From NCBI GenBank assembly GCA_036971615.1, contig JAYKKR010000047.1:1-64000 (forward strand): 64,000 nucleotides of DNA, written 5' to 3'. Source of the stretch: Amyloporia xantha. Taxonomy: Eukaryota > Basidiomycota > Agaricomycetes > Polyporales > Adustoporiaceae. The notes under the pieces were generated by a model. That model did not search any database and was not told where the DNA came from. It saw only the letters and a list, made by a program, of their open reading frames with translations. This document shows positions 44,451 to 54,959 of the stretch, one piece after another (positions within the stretch are counted from its first letter, which is position 1; each line of letters opens with the position of its first letter). Position numbers and translations under genes: made by a program.

Positions 44451-46700
44451 TCATTTGTCAATGTCGAATAGTGCGCCCCCTCTCGTCAACCCTACACCCG
44501 CGAACCCTCTCGCCGCAAAACCGCGTCGACCGCCCCTGCCACGGCCGCCAAACCCCCGGGGAGGTCCCCCCGTTCTCGGCAGTACGGGACTCCTTGTCCG
44601 TCGCCTGCTTGAGCTCAGGTATGGCGTCATTGAGTTTCTGCATGCCACGGCGCCGTTAATATCTATTCAAGATGCAGCCATATGCCACTGACCTCGCCCT
44701 GCTTTTGGAGACCGGCCTTCATGGCCTCTTCATCACCGAACTCAACGTATACCATTTTTAACGAACGGCCCATGAAGCTCGAAGGGTAGTTGACGCGAGT
44801 AATCTAGCGTTCACGGCTCAGTACGGGTCGTCCAGCTGTACAACGACGCAAGGCTCACCCCAGCTTTGGCATCCCCAAAGAACTCTCGCACTTCTTGCTC
44901 GTTCGCAGGCACCTGTGAGCGCATGAAGATAGTCCATGGGTCACGGGGCGGTCTCCGCGTCGTCGGTGTTCTTGCACCAGTACTATCTGTCACCGGGGAC
45001 GTCAAGCCTTCATCCGCTGCCTTAACATCTGCATGCAGATCAGGCGTCCCCTTGCTCGACTTCGGCTGCTGCTGTGGCGTCGGACTGCTTGCGTTCTCGG
45101 GTATAGTCGGGGTTGCAGGTTGCTGCCGTTCTCCCTCTCCTTCGTGGCAGCGGCCCGCTCTTGTTGCTTGCGCTCCTTCTTCCTTTCGCGTTTTGCGCGC
45201 TCCCCCTCTGCCTTGTCCGCTGCGCTGCCGGTGGGTGTCCCGTTCGGCTTGGTGTCCTTGGGCGTTTCGCGGCCGGAACCCACAGAGTTCGGTGGCGGGG
45301 TGGAAGGTTTTGACCTGGACGGGTTGAGGTGTGGAGGAAGAGGCTTCTCCGCGGCAACAGGCGTGCCAGACCCCTTAGTGGAAAGTGTCGGGGTAGCCCC
45401 TGCTCCGCTACCACCACCTCCAGCAAGAGCAGACGCTTCGGAGCTTGATGTTGGTCCAACAGTGGAGGGGGTTGCTGTGAGACGATACGCATAGTTGAAT
45501 CCTAGAGGAATATGATCTCAACGGCTGGAGCATAATCCCAGGAGCTGAAAGCGTACCTTGACTCTTCAGCTCCGCGCTCACTCTGTCATCCTTGATGTCC
45601 AGGATGAGGGACCCGTAGGCCGCATCACACAAGTTCCAATTCCAGCAATTTCTCCATGCGGGTTCTTCTTGAGGGAACTGTCCGTTAGGCCCAGGTTGAT
45701 TCGTGGGCGGTGGTATACGATCGAGGACGGAAAGTGCCTTATCCAATAACACTCTCTGGTGCTCATCAATGACTGCATCCACCTGCACCTTCACGCTCTC
45801 CCAAACCTTGTCAAAGCCCTCCTTACCGATGAGTAGTTTGTGGCGCAACCCTTCGAAGTCACCCTGCACGCTACACTCGTTGTATGAGGTAGCATAACGG
45901 AAGTGAAGCCCTGCTGAAATAGTAAGATCCGCTTTGAGCACGAGTCCGAGCTGGTTGATGATTCCCTCGAGCCCAGGACTCGCGTGTGTGACTAGTAGAC
46001 GCGTCTCGGCTGGATCGAATACCCGCTGGGCGGTGTCCACGAGCTCACCAATCTGCAGCGCCGTCGTCCACATAGTTCCCTGACCACCCGCAATCGTCGC
46101 GTTCCCATCACCATTGTCGAACATCTTATGTGGCACGAGCGCGCCGCCCAGCCCGAGTAGACGCAGTTTCACGCCGCCGATATCGAGGCAGCGTGTCGTC
46201 GCTTCGTCGATGACATGTAGGTTCTCCACATCATACTGTCCTGCGCGGAACTTCTCGAGTACCGAGACATCTTTGCAGGCTCCCCAGACAGTATATACGG
46301 GAACCTGTAGCTTGATTTGGCCAGAAAGAAGCAAGGAGAATTCGGATAACAGGGAAATGGTGACAGTCGAGCGTATCACAGAAGCTGGGTTTTCTGGCGC
46401 GAGAAGATGGTTGCGCTGGGCTGTGGGTATGAGCGGAGAGTACATGGTGAGGTGGCGCAGGGTCCTGTCATTAATTCTTTCCAGACTTGAAGTCTCTGCG
46501 GAGAGTCAATATCACGTCGCAACGCGCTATGGAAGACATGACAGCATACCGAAGAAACCAAAGTCTCCTATATGAATGATAGCCTATGCATTTGCATCTC
46601 GCGCGAGGTCGTTCAGAGCAGACAGCCGACCGCGAATGTCAGCAATACAAAGCAACCGTCCATGCGAAGTGTCGAATACTTTTGTTTGGGTGTTGACCTC
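44451..46700 (-). pseudogene. DUF2433 metallophosphoesterase-like/RRM protein, one nonsense codon
   Basis: A nearly complete gene of the fungal DUF2433 family. From 46.70 kb: HGRLLCIADIRGRLSALNDL, ARDANA, a TAG stop (46584-46586) where the family has Lys or similar, AIIHIGDFGFF, a short intron, SLERINDRTLRHLTMYSPLI, VPVYTVWGACKDVSVLEKFR, TTRCLDIGGVKLRLLGLGG, TMWTTALQIGELVDTAQRV and NCWNWNLCDAAYGSLILDIK. A second intron near 45.5 kb leads to a charged linker (KRERKKERKQQERAAATKER) and a C-terminal RRM-like stretch (WTIFMRSQVPANEQEVREFF), ending in Gly-rich GGRGRGGRRGF. The N-terminal half has calcineurin-like features (DIRGR, GDFGFF, THASPG). The 5' end is fused in frame to FAS beta piece 2, and no start codon of its own is visible. 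Confidence 0.85.
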
Positions 46701-47265
46701 CGTCTGCAATGTTACTACCCCGCCTGCGCAAACATTTTGTCGGCCCTGTCGGGAGATCTCATCAATACAGTTCATAGTTACAAATGACTGACCATGTTGT
46801 AAATTCACCATCTCTGAGTCAATCAGTCTGCCGAGCAATATCGCCGACGGCTTCACGGAGAGCCGCGTTGGCGAACGTCTTCGAAATACAGCTGGGGTGA
46901 ACTGCGCACGTCGCATGATCTGACCTATTCTGAAAACCAAGTTCCACCGCACATTGCACAGTGATATCGCGGTAGAAGACCACGTCGACAAGGGACGAGA
47001 TGGGAAGACCCTCCGTAATACAGGCAAGCGCAGAGTAATCCTTGAGCGAATGGCCTGCAAACACGACGCGAGTTTAGACAAGACCCTTCGGGCGCACATC
47101 TTCAAATGCTGCACGCCCGGTGACAACGACATATGAGCAAACCGAGACCCGGCGGATGGATGGAGATGTATGTCTGGACACGGACATAAATATCAGCGAA
47201 ATGCAGAAGACTCTTCATGTTGCCGTCCTCGTCCATGGTATTGTAAGTTAGTTCCATGCAGCGCG
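46700..47265 (-). pseudogene. Fatty acid synthase beta, piece 2 (MPT active-site region)
   Basis: Read from 47.26 kb: ARCMELTYNTMDEDGNMKSL, then after an intron and frame change VVFAGHSLKDYSALACITEG with the active-site Ser motif GHS, LPISSLVDVVFYRDITVQCA, NAALREAVGDIARQTD, and after another shift VCAGGVVTLQTEVN. This is the malonyl/palmitoyl transferase domain that loads malonyl-CoA onto FAS and unloads palmitate. The piece starts in the same codon run as the end of RAD50 (NKTYQGT) and ends in frame with DUF2433. An in-frame stop precedes VVFAGHS. Confidence 0.8.
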
Positions 47266-50200
47266 CTGACAAATAGGCTGTCCCTGCTACCCCAGTGCCC
47301 TGATAAGTCTTATTCCACAAATGACGCATGGTGTCGTTGACCTCTTCCATCTTCAGGGAGTGATACTTCATAATGGCACTGTCTCGCGCATGAGTTCAGC
47401 CTCGTCAGATCAATCGACTGACTTACTTGTCGAGTGCTTTCGCGTATTTCTCGAGGTCATTGTTGGCCATGTCCGACATCTAAAGAAGTTCAGAGGCTGT
47501 CATTAGTATAAGTAGAATTGCACTTGCCTTCACTTTGATGAATTGATCCCTGTATTTCTTCGCGATGTCCTTGAAATCGTCTTGATCGGTTTGCAAGGTT
47601 GCGAGTTGGGCCTGTAAGGAGCTAATCTCGCCGCCGATATGCGCATACTACAACATTGGTCAGATGGAGAATATTACACGCCGAATTTGCTCTTACCCTA
47701 CTGTGCATCTGTGTCTCCTTCTGCTTCTCGACATTGTACTTCTCGTCAAATATCCGCTTGGCCTTGGCAGCTTCCTCTAGATCGATGGAGCCGATCTCTG
47801 CTTGAGTAGCAGCAATATCCTGCCGCAATCTCCGAATACGTAGATTCTCGCGAAAGTTGGCCACTGAAGCACCACTCTCGCTGATCTCCTTGTCGATGAC
47901 CTGTATGTTGTTACGTATCTGCTCCAGTTGGTGCCCAAGCTTAGAAATGTCAGATTCGTGCTCCTCAATCTTCTCATTGCACTCTCGCAGAAGACGACCG
48001 CGCCTCTCCCGCACATATCTAGGGAAAAGTATGATCGAATATCAGTGCTGCAAGCACGCGATATCCCAGTGCACTCACCTCTCTATAGTCTTTTTGATAT
48101 TGTCTAATTTATCAGCAGATATGTTGAGGTCCTGTGCGGTCCGCTGAGCGTGAGAGATTTTTGCGTTAAGGTCCCGCTGAGCTTCATGAAAATCACGCTC
48201 AAGCTGTTCGATTGGCCCTTGCGCTTCCATGATTTTGGAATCGGGATTCTGTCAGCCATAAGAAACAATTGTTTGTCATGCATAAATCGGAAACAGGACG
48301 GATTCTTCATACCTTGACTTGAGCGTTGAAGTTAGCTATCTCCGTTTTCCACTCCTTGATACGTCCCTCAAGTGATGTTTTTTTCACGAATCTCACTTCT
48401 CGATTCACTGTCGCACTCTCATGGTACTCAGCTCCGTATCGTGTGCGCGTAGAGCATTACTGAGACGGTCTCGCTCAGCCATCAAGTTCTGCTTCTCGCG
48501 GTCGTTGGCTCGCCTAAAACACGTTCACATGTCTTGGGATTAGGACCGATTAGGACGCTGGCATGGACGTACATGTGTGAAGATAGCGTGTCCAACTCTC
48601 CCTGGAGATCATCCGCTGTCTTTGTTGAACCAGTTGCGGAGAGATCGGCCTCAATGCTAGTGACTTCGCGGGTGAGTCGCTCAATATCCTGCTGCGTTTG
48701 TGACACGACAACAACATGTTGCCTCATCGTGTAAATGTCCTTGAGCTCCCTCTTGGCCTCGTTCAATTTTCGGCGAGCCTGGATTACGGATTGGCATCAT
48801 GAGCTTACAGATATCTAGACCTACGAGACTTACCTCTTCTGCTTTCTCGGCAAAGGTAGGGCATTCAGCTTCGAGTTCCTTGATCTGCTGCTCAAGAGCA
48901 GGTACTTCGGTGTTCTACTGCACCTCAGGCCCCTTCAATGCACCGTCGATCTTCTTGTCCAAGTCTATGATCCGAGGGAAATCAGTCCTTCGCAATATAC
49001 GCATTATTGGGGAAGGTACTTACCCTTGGTCTCCTTCTTCTGGGAACTGATTTGAGTCTTTAAGTTGAGCAGATTAGCTTCTACCGCCTGTAGCTCCTTA
49101 TTCGCAATGTTGGACTGGTTTTCAATCTCCCCAAGTTCCCGTTCCTTCTCACTACACAGAAGAAACATAAGTTCGGGAGTCATAAATATACAATAAGGCA
49201 TACATGATAACACGCTCTATCTCACGTTCCATGGTATCTGGGCGGGCATCTATTCCGACCAACTTGCGATATTTGGCGTTGTTCATATCAAGCCTTAAGC
49301 CCAAAGGAGTCATCAGTTAAAAGGTAAAGCTGGGGATTCATGGACTGACGTGTTCTTTTGTTCACTTGACTTGCTCTTCAACTCGGCTCTTTTGAGATCT
49401 AGCCTTGCTCGAGCGTCGGCCTGAAGACTCAGAGTACGAATCTCTGCGGTCAACTCATCTCTCGTGATCTCCATGGTCCTTGCCTCGGTGTTTGCTTCTG
49501 CCAACCGCTGATCGAGATTGCCTGCCTTCATATCTGACTTCGTACTCTCGATCCGCCGTGTCTTCTCCTCCATATCAGCCTGAAGGCTACGGAGTTGTGA
49601 AGATAGCACGTCCGCCTTATCGAGTTCAGACTCAGCTTTAGCTACACGGCCTTGTGAGGTCACCTGTAGTAGTTCAAACAATGTGTACACCGAGTTATGA
49701 GCCTCATGCATCCGATCAACTCACAATGCGCTCTCGTAGGCTCGCTCTCTGCTGTTATGACCTTCGAGCTCCGTATGAAGACGTCTTGCTTTTATATTAT
49801 GTTCTTCAATTTTTGCATTAGACTCATCCTGAAGGCATCAAAAAATCAGATTTGTAAATCCTGAGTCCGACATATAATATGCACCTGTAACTTATCCGTT
49901 TCTAGATTCTGCCGCCGGCGAAGCTCAGCCAGTTTCGCTATGAATTCGAATACTTTCTCCCTCTCCAGCGGAGTGTGGTCATAACCTTTCATCTGATGCT
50001 TCGCACTGATCTCCCCGATAAGCGTTTCACGATCCCTAATGAGCTGTTCTTGCACATGTCTCAAATATTAGCTATCACCATTACGACAACAAAGGCCAGT
50101 CAGTCCCTACCTTTTCGTCAGCTGCCAGCTTGCCCTGTTCGCTCACTAGGGCGACGTGAGCTTTTCTCACTGCAGTCATTTCCTCTTCTACGCCGTCTTG

Positions 50201-50325
50201 ATCATCCAACTCTCTCTTCCGCTTCTGCTTCTGCTTAAGCATATGGTCGTCGAAGTTCTTGAGTCGGTCAGCCAATTCTTGATCGCTACCTGGTTTGCAG
50301 GCAATCAGATCAATCATTTACCGTA
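47265..50325 (-). pseudogene. RAD50 coiled-coil fragment without ATPase lobes or zinc hook
   Basis: From 50.32 kb: SDQELADRLKNFDDHMLKQK, LIGEISAKHQMKGYDHTPLE (a RAD50 signature), ELDKADVLSSQLRSLQADME, LSLQADARARLDLKRAELKS, NAKYRKLVGIDARPDTMERE, KELQAVEANLLNLKTQISSQ, DKKIDGALKGPEVQ, then a TAG stop (48915-48917) and EVPALEQQIKELEAE, VSIEADLSATGS-type text (EADLSATGSTKTADDLQGEL), NIRENL-type text, EEAAKAKRIFDEKYNVEKQK, and KYHSLKMEEVNDTMRHLWNK at 47.28 kb. About ten exons fit. RAD50 holds broken DNA ends in the MRN complex; its ATPase needs both ends of the protein and its dimer needs the CxxC hook. The Walker A lobe, the Walker B lobe and the hook (between KGPEV and EVPAL) are all missing. Both ends abut FAS beta sequence. 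Confidence 0.88.
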
Positions 50326-50359
50326 ATGAGCCGGACGGAAGATCCTCACCAGAGTGGAC

Positions 50360-52410
50360 CGCTCTCTCCATAGGAATGTTCTTGACGATCTAGACGACAG
50401 AAAAGCTGTATACCGAGATGGCTTTGCCGTCGGCTACACCCCACATAGACAACGCAGGTGGAGCGCTGTTATGGAGATCCACGCCCATGACTGGCTCCTG
50501 AGAAACCTGCCCAGTGAATACGTAGATGTTACTAGGCTACGCTACTTCCGCAACGTCTTGTAGCGCCTTTTCTCCATCGAAATTGCACGTCTCGACCTTC
50601 ACAACGATGTTATTACTATCATGCTTAGCAACGTGTTTCAATTTGACTTTCAACTCGTCGTGGGGGTGAACCATCCTAAAGAAAGCATCGTCGTATCTAG
50701 ATAGCTAGATAGTCGACATCAGCTCAAATCACAACCATAATAATTGAAATCTTACGCAATGACACGTTAGAGGTGGCCCTGATTCACCACTCTTTCGACG
50801 TAACGTCTCGTGGCAGCACTTGACCATATCCCATGAAGAGTCGTACCAGGATGCGACGCATGGTCCGAATCAGATTGTAATCACCAGAGACGATGGAATA
50901 AGTTCGAAGTTCGTTGGTCGCAGGGGAGGTCAAGGTAGTTGAAGCAGCGAGCGTCATGGTATAGCCTCCATTAGCCAACAGGCTCAGCAATCCCTGTGAT
51001 TGTCCGTGGCGTTGCAAGAGGGCGGGTTCCGACCTCCACAAAGCGCTGTGAGTTGATCGCGGACGAAGATATCGCCCGACACGAATCCCGACTTGTAGCA
51101 ATTCGTATTGAGCACTTGAGGGGTTTCAACTACTCGTCCTACTGAAACTACTCCTTCGACTGCGAAATATCGACATCAACGTCGGCTGCTAGATCATCCA
51201 AATAGTCTGGCTCCTCGATAAGGTGTTGTCGAAATTGGCGAAGTGATCCCGGTCAAGGGACGACGGCAATACCTCTATCACAGGCTCACTAACCAGCATC
51301 ACAGAACAGAGCATTTTACTTTGACAGCTCTTCCTTCATCACTGTTGACGACCGAAACGACGCGAGCCTCTGCCTTGCAAACGCCGCCTGCACTCGTGTA
51401 GCTGGGCACTGCTTGCTGTACGGAACCCACATGAGATGCACAAGCTTGAGAGGGCTACTATCGATAGAGGATGGGAAGAGTGCCGTCATGATACCCTGGA
51501 GAACAATCAGTACTGAGGCGAATATCGACAAGAAACGAACACACCTCACCTTGCAACCAGTGATAATTGCAAAATCCATAGGTCCCTGCACTTGGTCGTT
51601 CCATGCAGACCTGAACAGTTCGCCATGCATTCCAACGACGAGCGGAGAAGCTCCCGGGGTGATCAGCACCGATTGTGACATCATTGCCGGTAAATGTCTG
51701 GCGAGCTTCGATGTCATGTAATCCCTCATCATCCCGAAACCACCATCTCCGATGAGAATCTTTGATATGCTCGTTTCGATCATCAGCCACCTCGTGCATA
51801 GGAGCGTAGCCCTTCGCAGGTTGGTACTGGAGCTGCAAGTTCAGAAGAACCGATCCGTCGCGGCAATGTCGATGACGACTCGTTGTCCATGCCTAGGAGA
51901 GGAAAGGACGACGCATAGGATTATCTATGTATGCCGCACCCTTCACCATCGTTTCCGAATTGAGATGCTCTGAACCAAGCGCCAGCACCCGTCGCACAGC
52001 AAAGAGAGCGCCCCAACCACAAGGCTCCTGAAGAGGTACATACGAATCAGAATCTCTACATTCTTGGCCATGACACACATCTATCGAACGAGAAAAAACT
52101 GACCTCTCGACGTCATGCCAGCTCATCCGAAAGGCCTTTACATGGCGCGGGGCTGTCGTCGTTTCCACCTGGATAGGGGCCATCGTTGGATTCCGCTTCG
52201 GGCTGATCCACGTCCGTCCGTCTTGCCGGAATCTTTCTGCACGTCCTTGCCTTTAAGTAGCTCAAGTCCAAGAGTGCGGATCAGGTCTTCATCAATGAAT
52301 ATACCGACTACATCCCGAATCGTTCTGGACATAGTTGGTAATGTCGATTTAATTGATGCAGAAAGAGCTGAAAACCGTGGAGTAGTCGATGGCGCTAGCA
52401 AGTACAACGT
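50360..52410 (-). pseudogene. Fatty acid synthase beta, piece 1 (dehydratase to MPT start)
   Basis: Downwards from 52.4 kb: VVGIFIDEDLIRTLGLELLK, KAFRMSWHDVERSVFSRSID, WGALFAVRRVLALGSEHLNS, LQLQYQPAKGYAPMHEVADD, RQTFTGNDVTIGAD, VQGPMDFAIITG, IMTALFPSSIDSSPLKLVHL, VCKAEARVVSVVNSDEGRAV, LLQRHGQSQGLLSLLANGGY, TLTSPATNE, MVHPHDELKVKLKHVAKHD and YVFTGQVSQEPVMGVDLHNS, ending IVKNIPMERAVHSG at 50.36 kb. This is the stretch of the FAS beta subunit from the dehydratase through the MaoC-like region to the start of the transferase. Several frame changes and stops occur (for example between 51.0 and 50.6 kb). The end is followed by a GTGAGG donor-like sequence and then RAD50. The acetyltransferase and enoyl-reductase parts are not present upstream; an SMC2 piece is there instead. 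Confidence 0.85.
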
Positions 52411-52489
52411 CTTGAATGAACTGGAGGCGGTGGGTGGTCTAAGGTGTGTTTTTCAACTTTGGCGGCCGCGCCGTGTTCCTCATGTTCTC

Positions 52490-53010
52490 ATCCTCGACGT
52501 GGGCTCGCTATGAGTCCTCCACGTTTGTAGCCACTTTCCTCGTTCCCAATCGCCGTCGTGAATGAGGGTAAATGTTTCTCCTCACGGAGGATATCAAGCT
52601 TAGGCTCGATCTCCCGTGAGCGCTTCGTCTTCTTGTCCGCGGTCTTCGACTTCGACTTCTTCGAACATTCTTCGGAAATTCGCGTGCCTGCAACCTCCTT
52701 CGCCATGCCCGACATTCTTGCGGCCACATGTCCAAAATCTAGCTAAATATAGACATCCAAATCAGCAACGCGCTTCAAACTTTGAGACCAAACCCACCTT
52801 TATGATCCGGCCCTGCATAATCAGAAAGTTTGGCTCGTTGATGTAGAGCTCAACACTGTGGAAGAGTATTCGCATGGTGTGCTGCTGCTGCTGTGCCTTA
52901 TGCTCGTTCGACATCTACTTTGGGGCGTTAGGAAGGGCGACCTATGACATGCATTTTTAGTTTCCATCGGCAATCCACCGACCACACTGACGTACCTGGC
53001 TTCCACGGCA
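52490..53010 (-). pseudogene. SMC2 (condensin) N-terminal fragment
   Basis: The minus strand reads HKAQQQQHTMRILFHSVELY, INEPNFLIMQGRIIKV at about 52.82 kb, an intron, then EVAGTRISEE and SKSKTADKKTKRSREIEPKL with DILREEKHL at 52.58 kb. In condensin subunit SMC2 this is the end of the N-terminal ATPase head (NPNFLIMQGRITKV) and the start of the first coil (EEAAGTRMFEERK; IEPKLDKLREEK). The Walker A motif should lie upstream but is not seen. The coil ends after about 50 residues, where FAS beta text begins. Confidence 0.65.
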
Positions 53011-53324
53011 GGCGAAGTGGGACATACTGACACGCATGTGATGGGATGCCTCGCTGTTTTGAGGGTGCTCTGTGCTTGCCAATTGGCAAACATTTTTATC
53101 ACCCACCCTACAGCGCGGGCCCAAGAACTGCACAAGGAGGTATGCTTCGTGGATGTCTCATGATCTCAATACTGCCAGCACGTTGATATCCGCGCGAAAG
53201 TCCTAATTCGAGTTTTGCCTAGGCAGAGGTCCGTGCGTGCATATTGGTCTCAGTCAGTGACTAACGTAATGGTATGATCAGTATCACGACGTACTTCGAA
53301 GGTGCCGCCTGCATGCTTCACACA

Positions 53325-53906
53325 CTAGGCAATGCTAGATTGGGCATTAGCTCGGGCTAATGGACGGTTACCTGTTCGAAACATACCTGGCTCGATGAGA
53401 CAGTTGCAGATGTGACTGCGCAACAGCCATAAAGACAAGGAGATGCCGGCGTAGACGGCGGGCATGTACAGCACTGGCAGGTGCTGAATAGCGTCGGTCT
53501 TCAATATGCTGAAGACGTTTGATCCTGTTATGCGCGACTGGGAGAGCATCCGGCAGGCGATCTCGTCCTGTTTTGAGGCTGCCTCCTATTAGTCAGCGCC
53601 TTGTCAATCGCCGGACAGAGTGTCAGATAAATCCAGGACGCCTGATGCTCGCGATACTTTCAGGCTTCAGCCGGTCCACATTCGAGCACTTGCGACGTGG
53701 AAGCCTGGGTCCGTGAATAGCGCCGACCCGTTTACAATGTCTGCGCTCTTGCTTAGATAATACCTGCCTCTTTGGGACAACCGCGCCACAACCGCGCAGA
53801 ACCTCTGAGGTCGAAGTAGCGCATATTTGCGTAAAGACTGGGGTAACCAAAGCAGTTGTTTAAAGCATGCAGCAGTGAGGATACAATCATACAGGACTAT
53901 CGGCAT
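53325..53906 (-). other. Unrecognised coding-like fragments
   Basis: Two minus-strand stretches look coding: FSILKTDAIQHLPVLYMPAV followed by YAGISLSLWLLRSHICNCLI (hydrophobic, possibly membrane), and RYYLSKSADIVNGSALFTDP. They are in different frames and match no family I know. They may be further captured pieces or the 3' flank of the Plavaka element. Confidence 0.3.
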
Positions 53907-53912
53907 TGAGTA

Positions 53913-54720
53913 CTAGAATGAACTACGAATGTGCCCCAGTAGCAGAGCGAAATCGCTGAAATCCGGGTCGTCATCGGTGGGCTCGAACTCGCTGGCACCA
54001 CCGCCCCCCAACCTCGAAGCCACTCGGTCCTGTAAATATTGCAAGAATACTCTGTACCCCCCACGGAAGTCTGATTCGAGTCTTTCTACCAATGCGGAAT
54101 CAGGGTCTTGACCCCTGGGGCAGAGCTTGCGTACCAATTCCACAATTTTCTTGCTTTCTTGTGACCAGCATCTGCCCGAGAGCTTTGAAGCGACTTGATC
54201 GCCTCCATGGCTCCTTGACGGCTTTGATATGTTTGGCTTCCGTAATTGATGAACAGAGGCCATTCGGAGCACCATAGTTGTGAATATGCCGTAGATAGTG
54301 ATCCAGTGAATGTTGACGAGGAAGAGAGAAGTCATCAGGACGTACACCTGTAGTCCTGAAGATCTCGCGAAACCATCGAAAGCAGTCGAGTGCATTTTCG
54401 ATCATGCTCAATGTATCTTCGTTGATAACTGAACGTCGTACGAGATAGCAGAATTCAAGGAAGGCAGCAATCACCTGCACCATATCATCGGGCACAAGAC
54501 CGACAATGGCTGGCAAATAGACCTCAATCAATAGGTCAGTATGCCAAAGTTATTTGTATGGGAACTCGAGGATCACCTTCATTAATGCTTTTGAATCATC
54601 CCCTGTCCATTGTTTGAAGTCGCGCCTTGCGGAAATCGACGTAGACCCGGAAAGGCCGGAACTACTGCTATCCTGGAACATTTTCACATATTAGTATGCT
54701 GACATAATCTCTAGTACTGA
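53913..54720 (-). mobile_element. Plavaka-type transposase, C-terminal part
   Basis: From 54.66 kb down: FKQWTGDDSKALMKV, then after an intron EVYLPAIVGLVPDDMVQVIA, AFLEFCYLVRRSVINEDTLS, FREIFRTTGVRPDDFSLPRQ, HSLDHYLRHIHNYGAPNGLC, SSITEAKHIKAVKEPWRRSS and RFKALGQMLVTRKQENCG, then about 60 further residues to the stop. This run is typical of the C-terminal part of Plavaka transposases, which are abundant in Agaricomycetes. The catalytic N-terminal part is not in the window: upstream sequence changes to the copia element on the other strand at about 54.75 kb. It is therefore a remnant. Confidence 0.65.
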
Positions 54721-54959
54721 CGGACACTTACCTCCTATCAATCTCGTCGAGGATGGCTTGACCTTCACGCGGTCCGTGCGCGAGGGTGAGGTATTCGCCG
54801 ACCCACGTCACAAGGTGATCCTTGAATGTCCCTTTGATTCAGAATGTCCTGTCCACGGGGAGGTTCGTTCCCTGAACAGGGCACCGGAACGCGGGACGTC
54901 ACGTATCGGCTCCTTGGTGACACATCGTCACGCCGGCCACACTGGAGCTTAAGCGCTCG

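Noticed and set aside
838..53010. Frameshifts as pure sequencing error
   Set aside because: Not excluded for single one-base shifts, but truncations, foreign joints, lost active-site residues and in-frame TGA/TAG codons cannot be explained this way, and neighbouring long genes are error-free.
838..53010. A Helitron as carrier of the gene pieces
   Set aside because: No Rep/helicase and no TC...CTRR end with a hairpin was identified; it remains one possible mechanism only.
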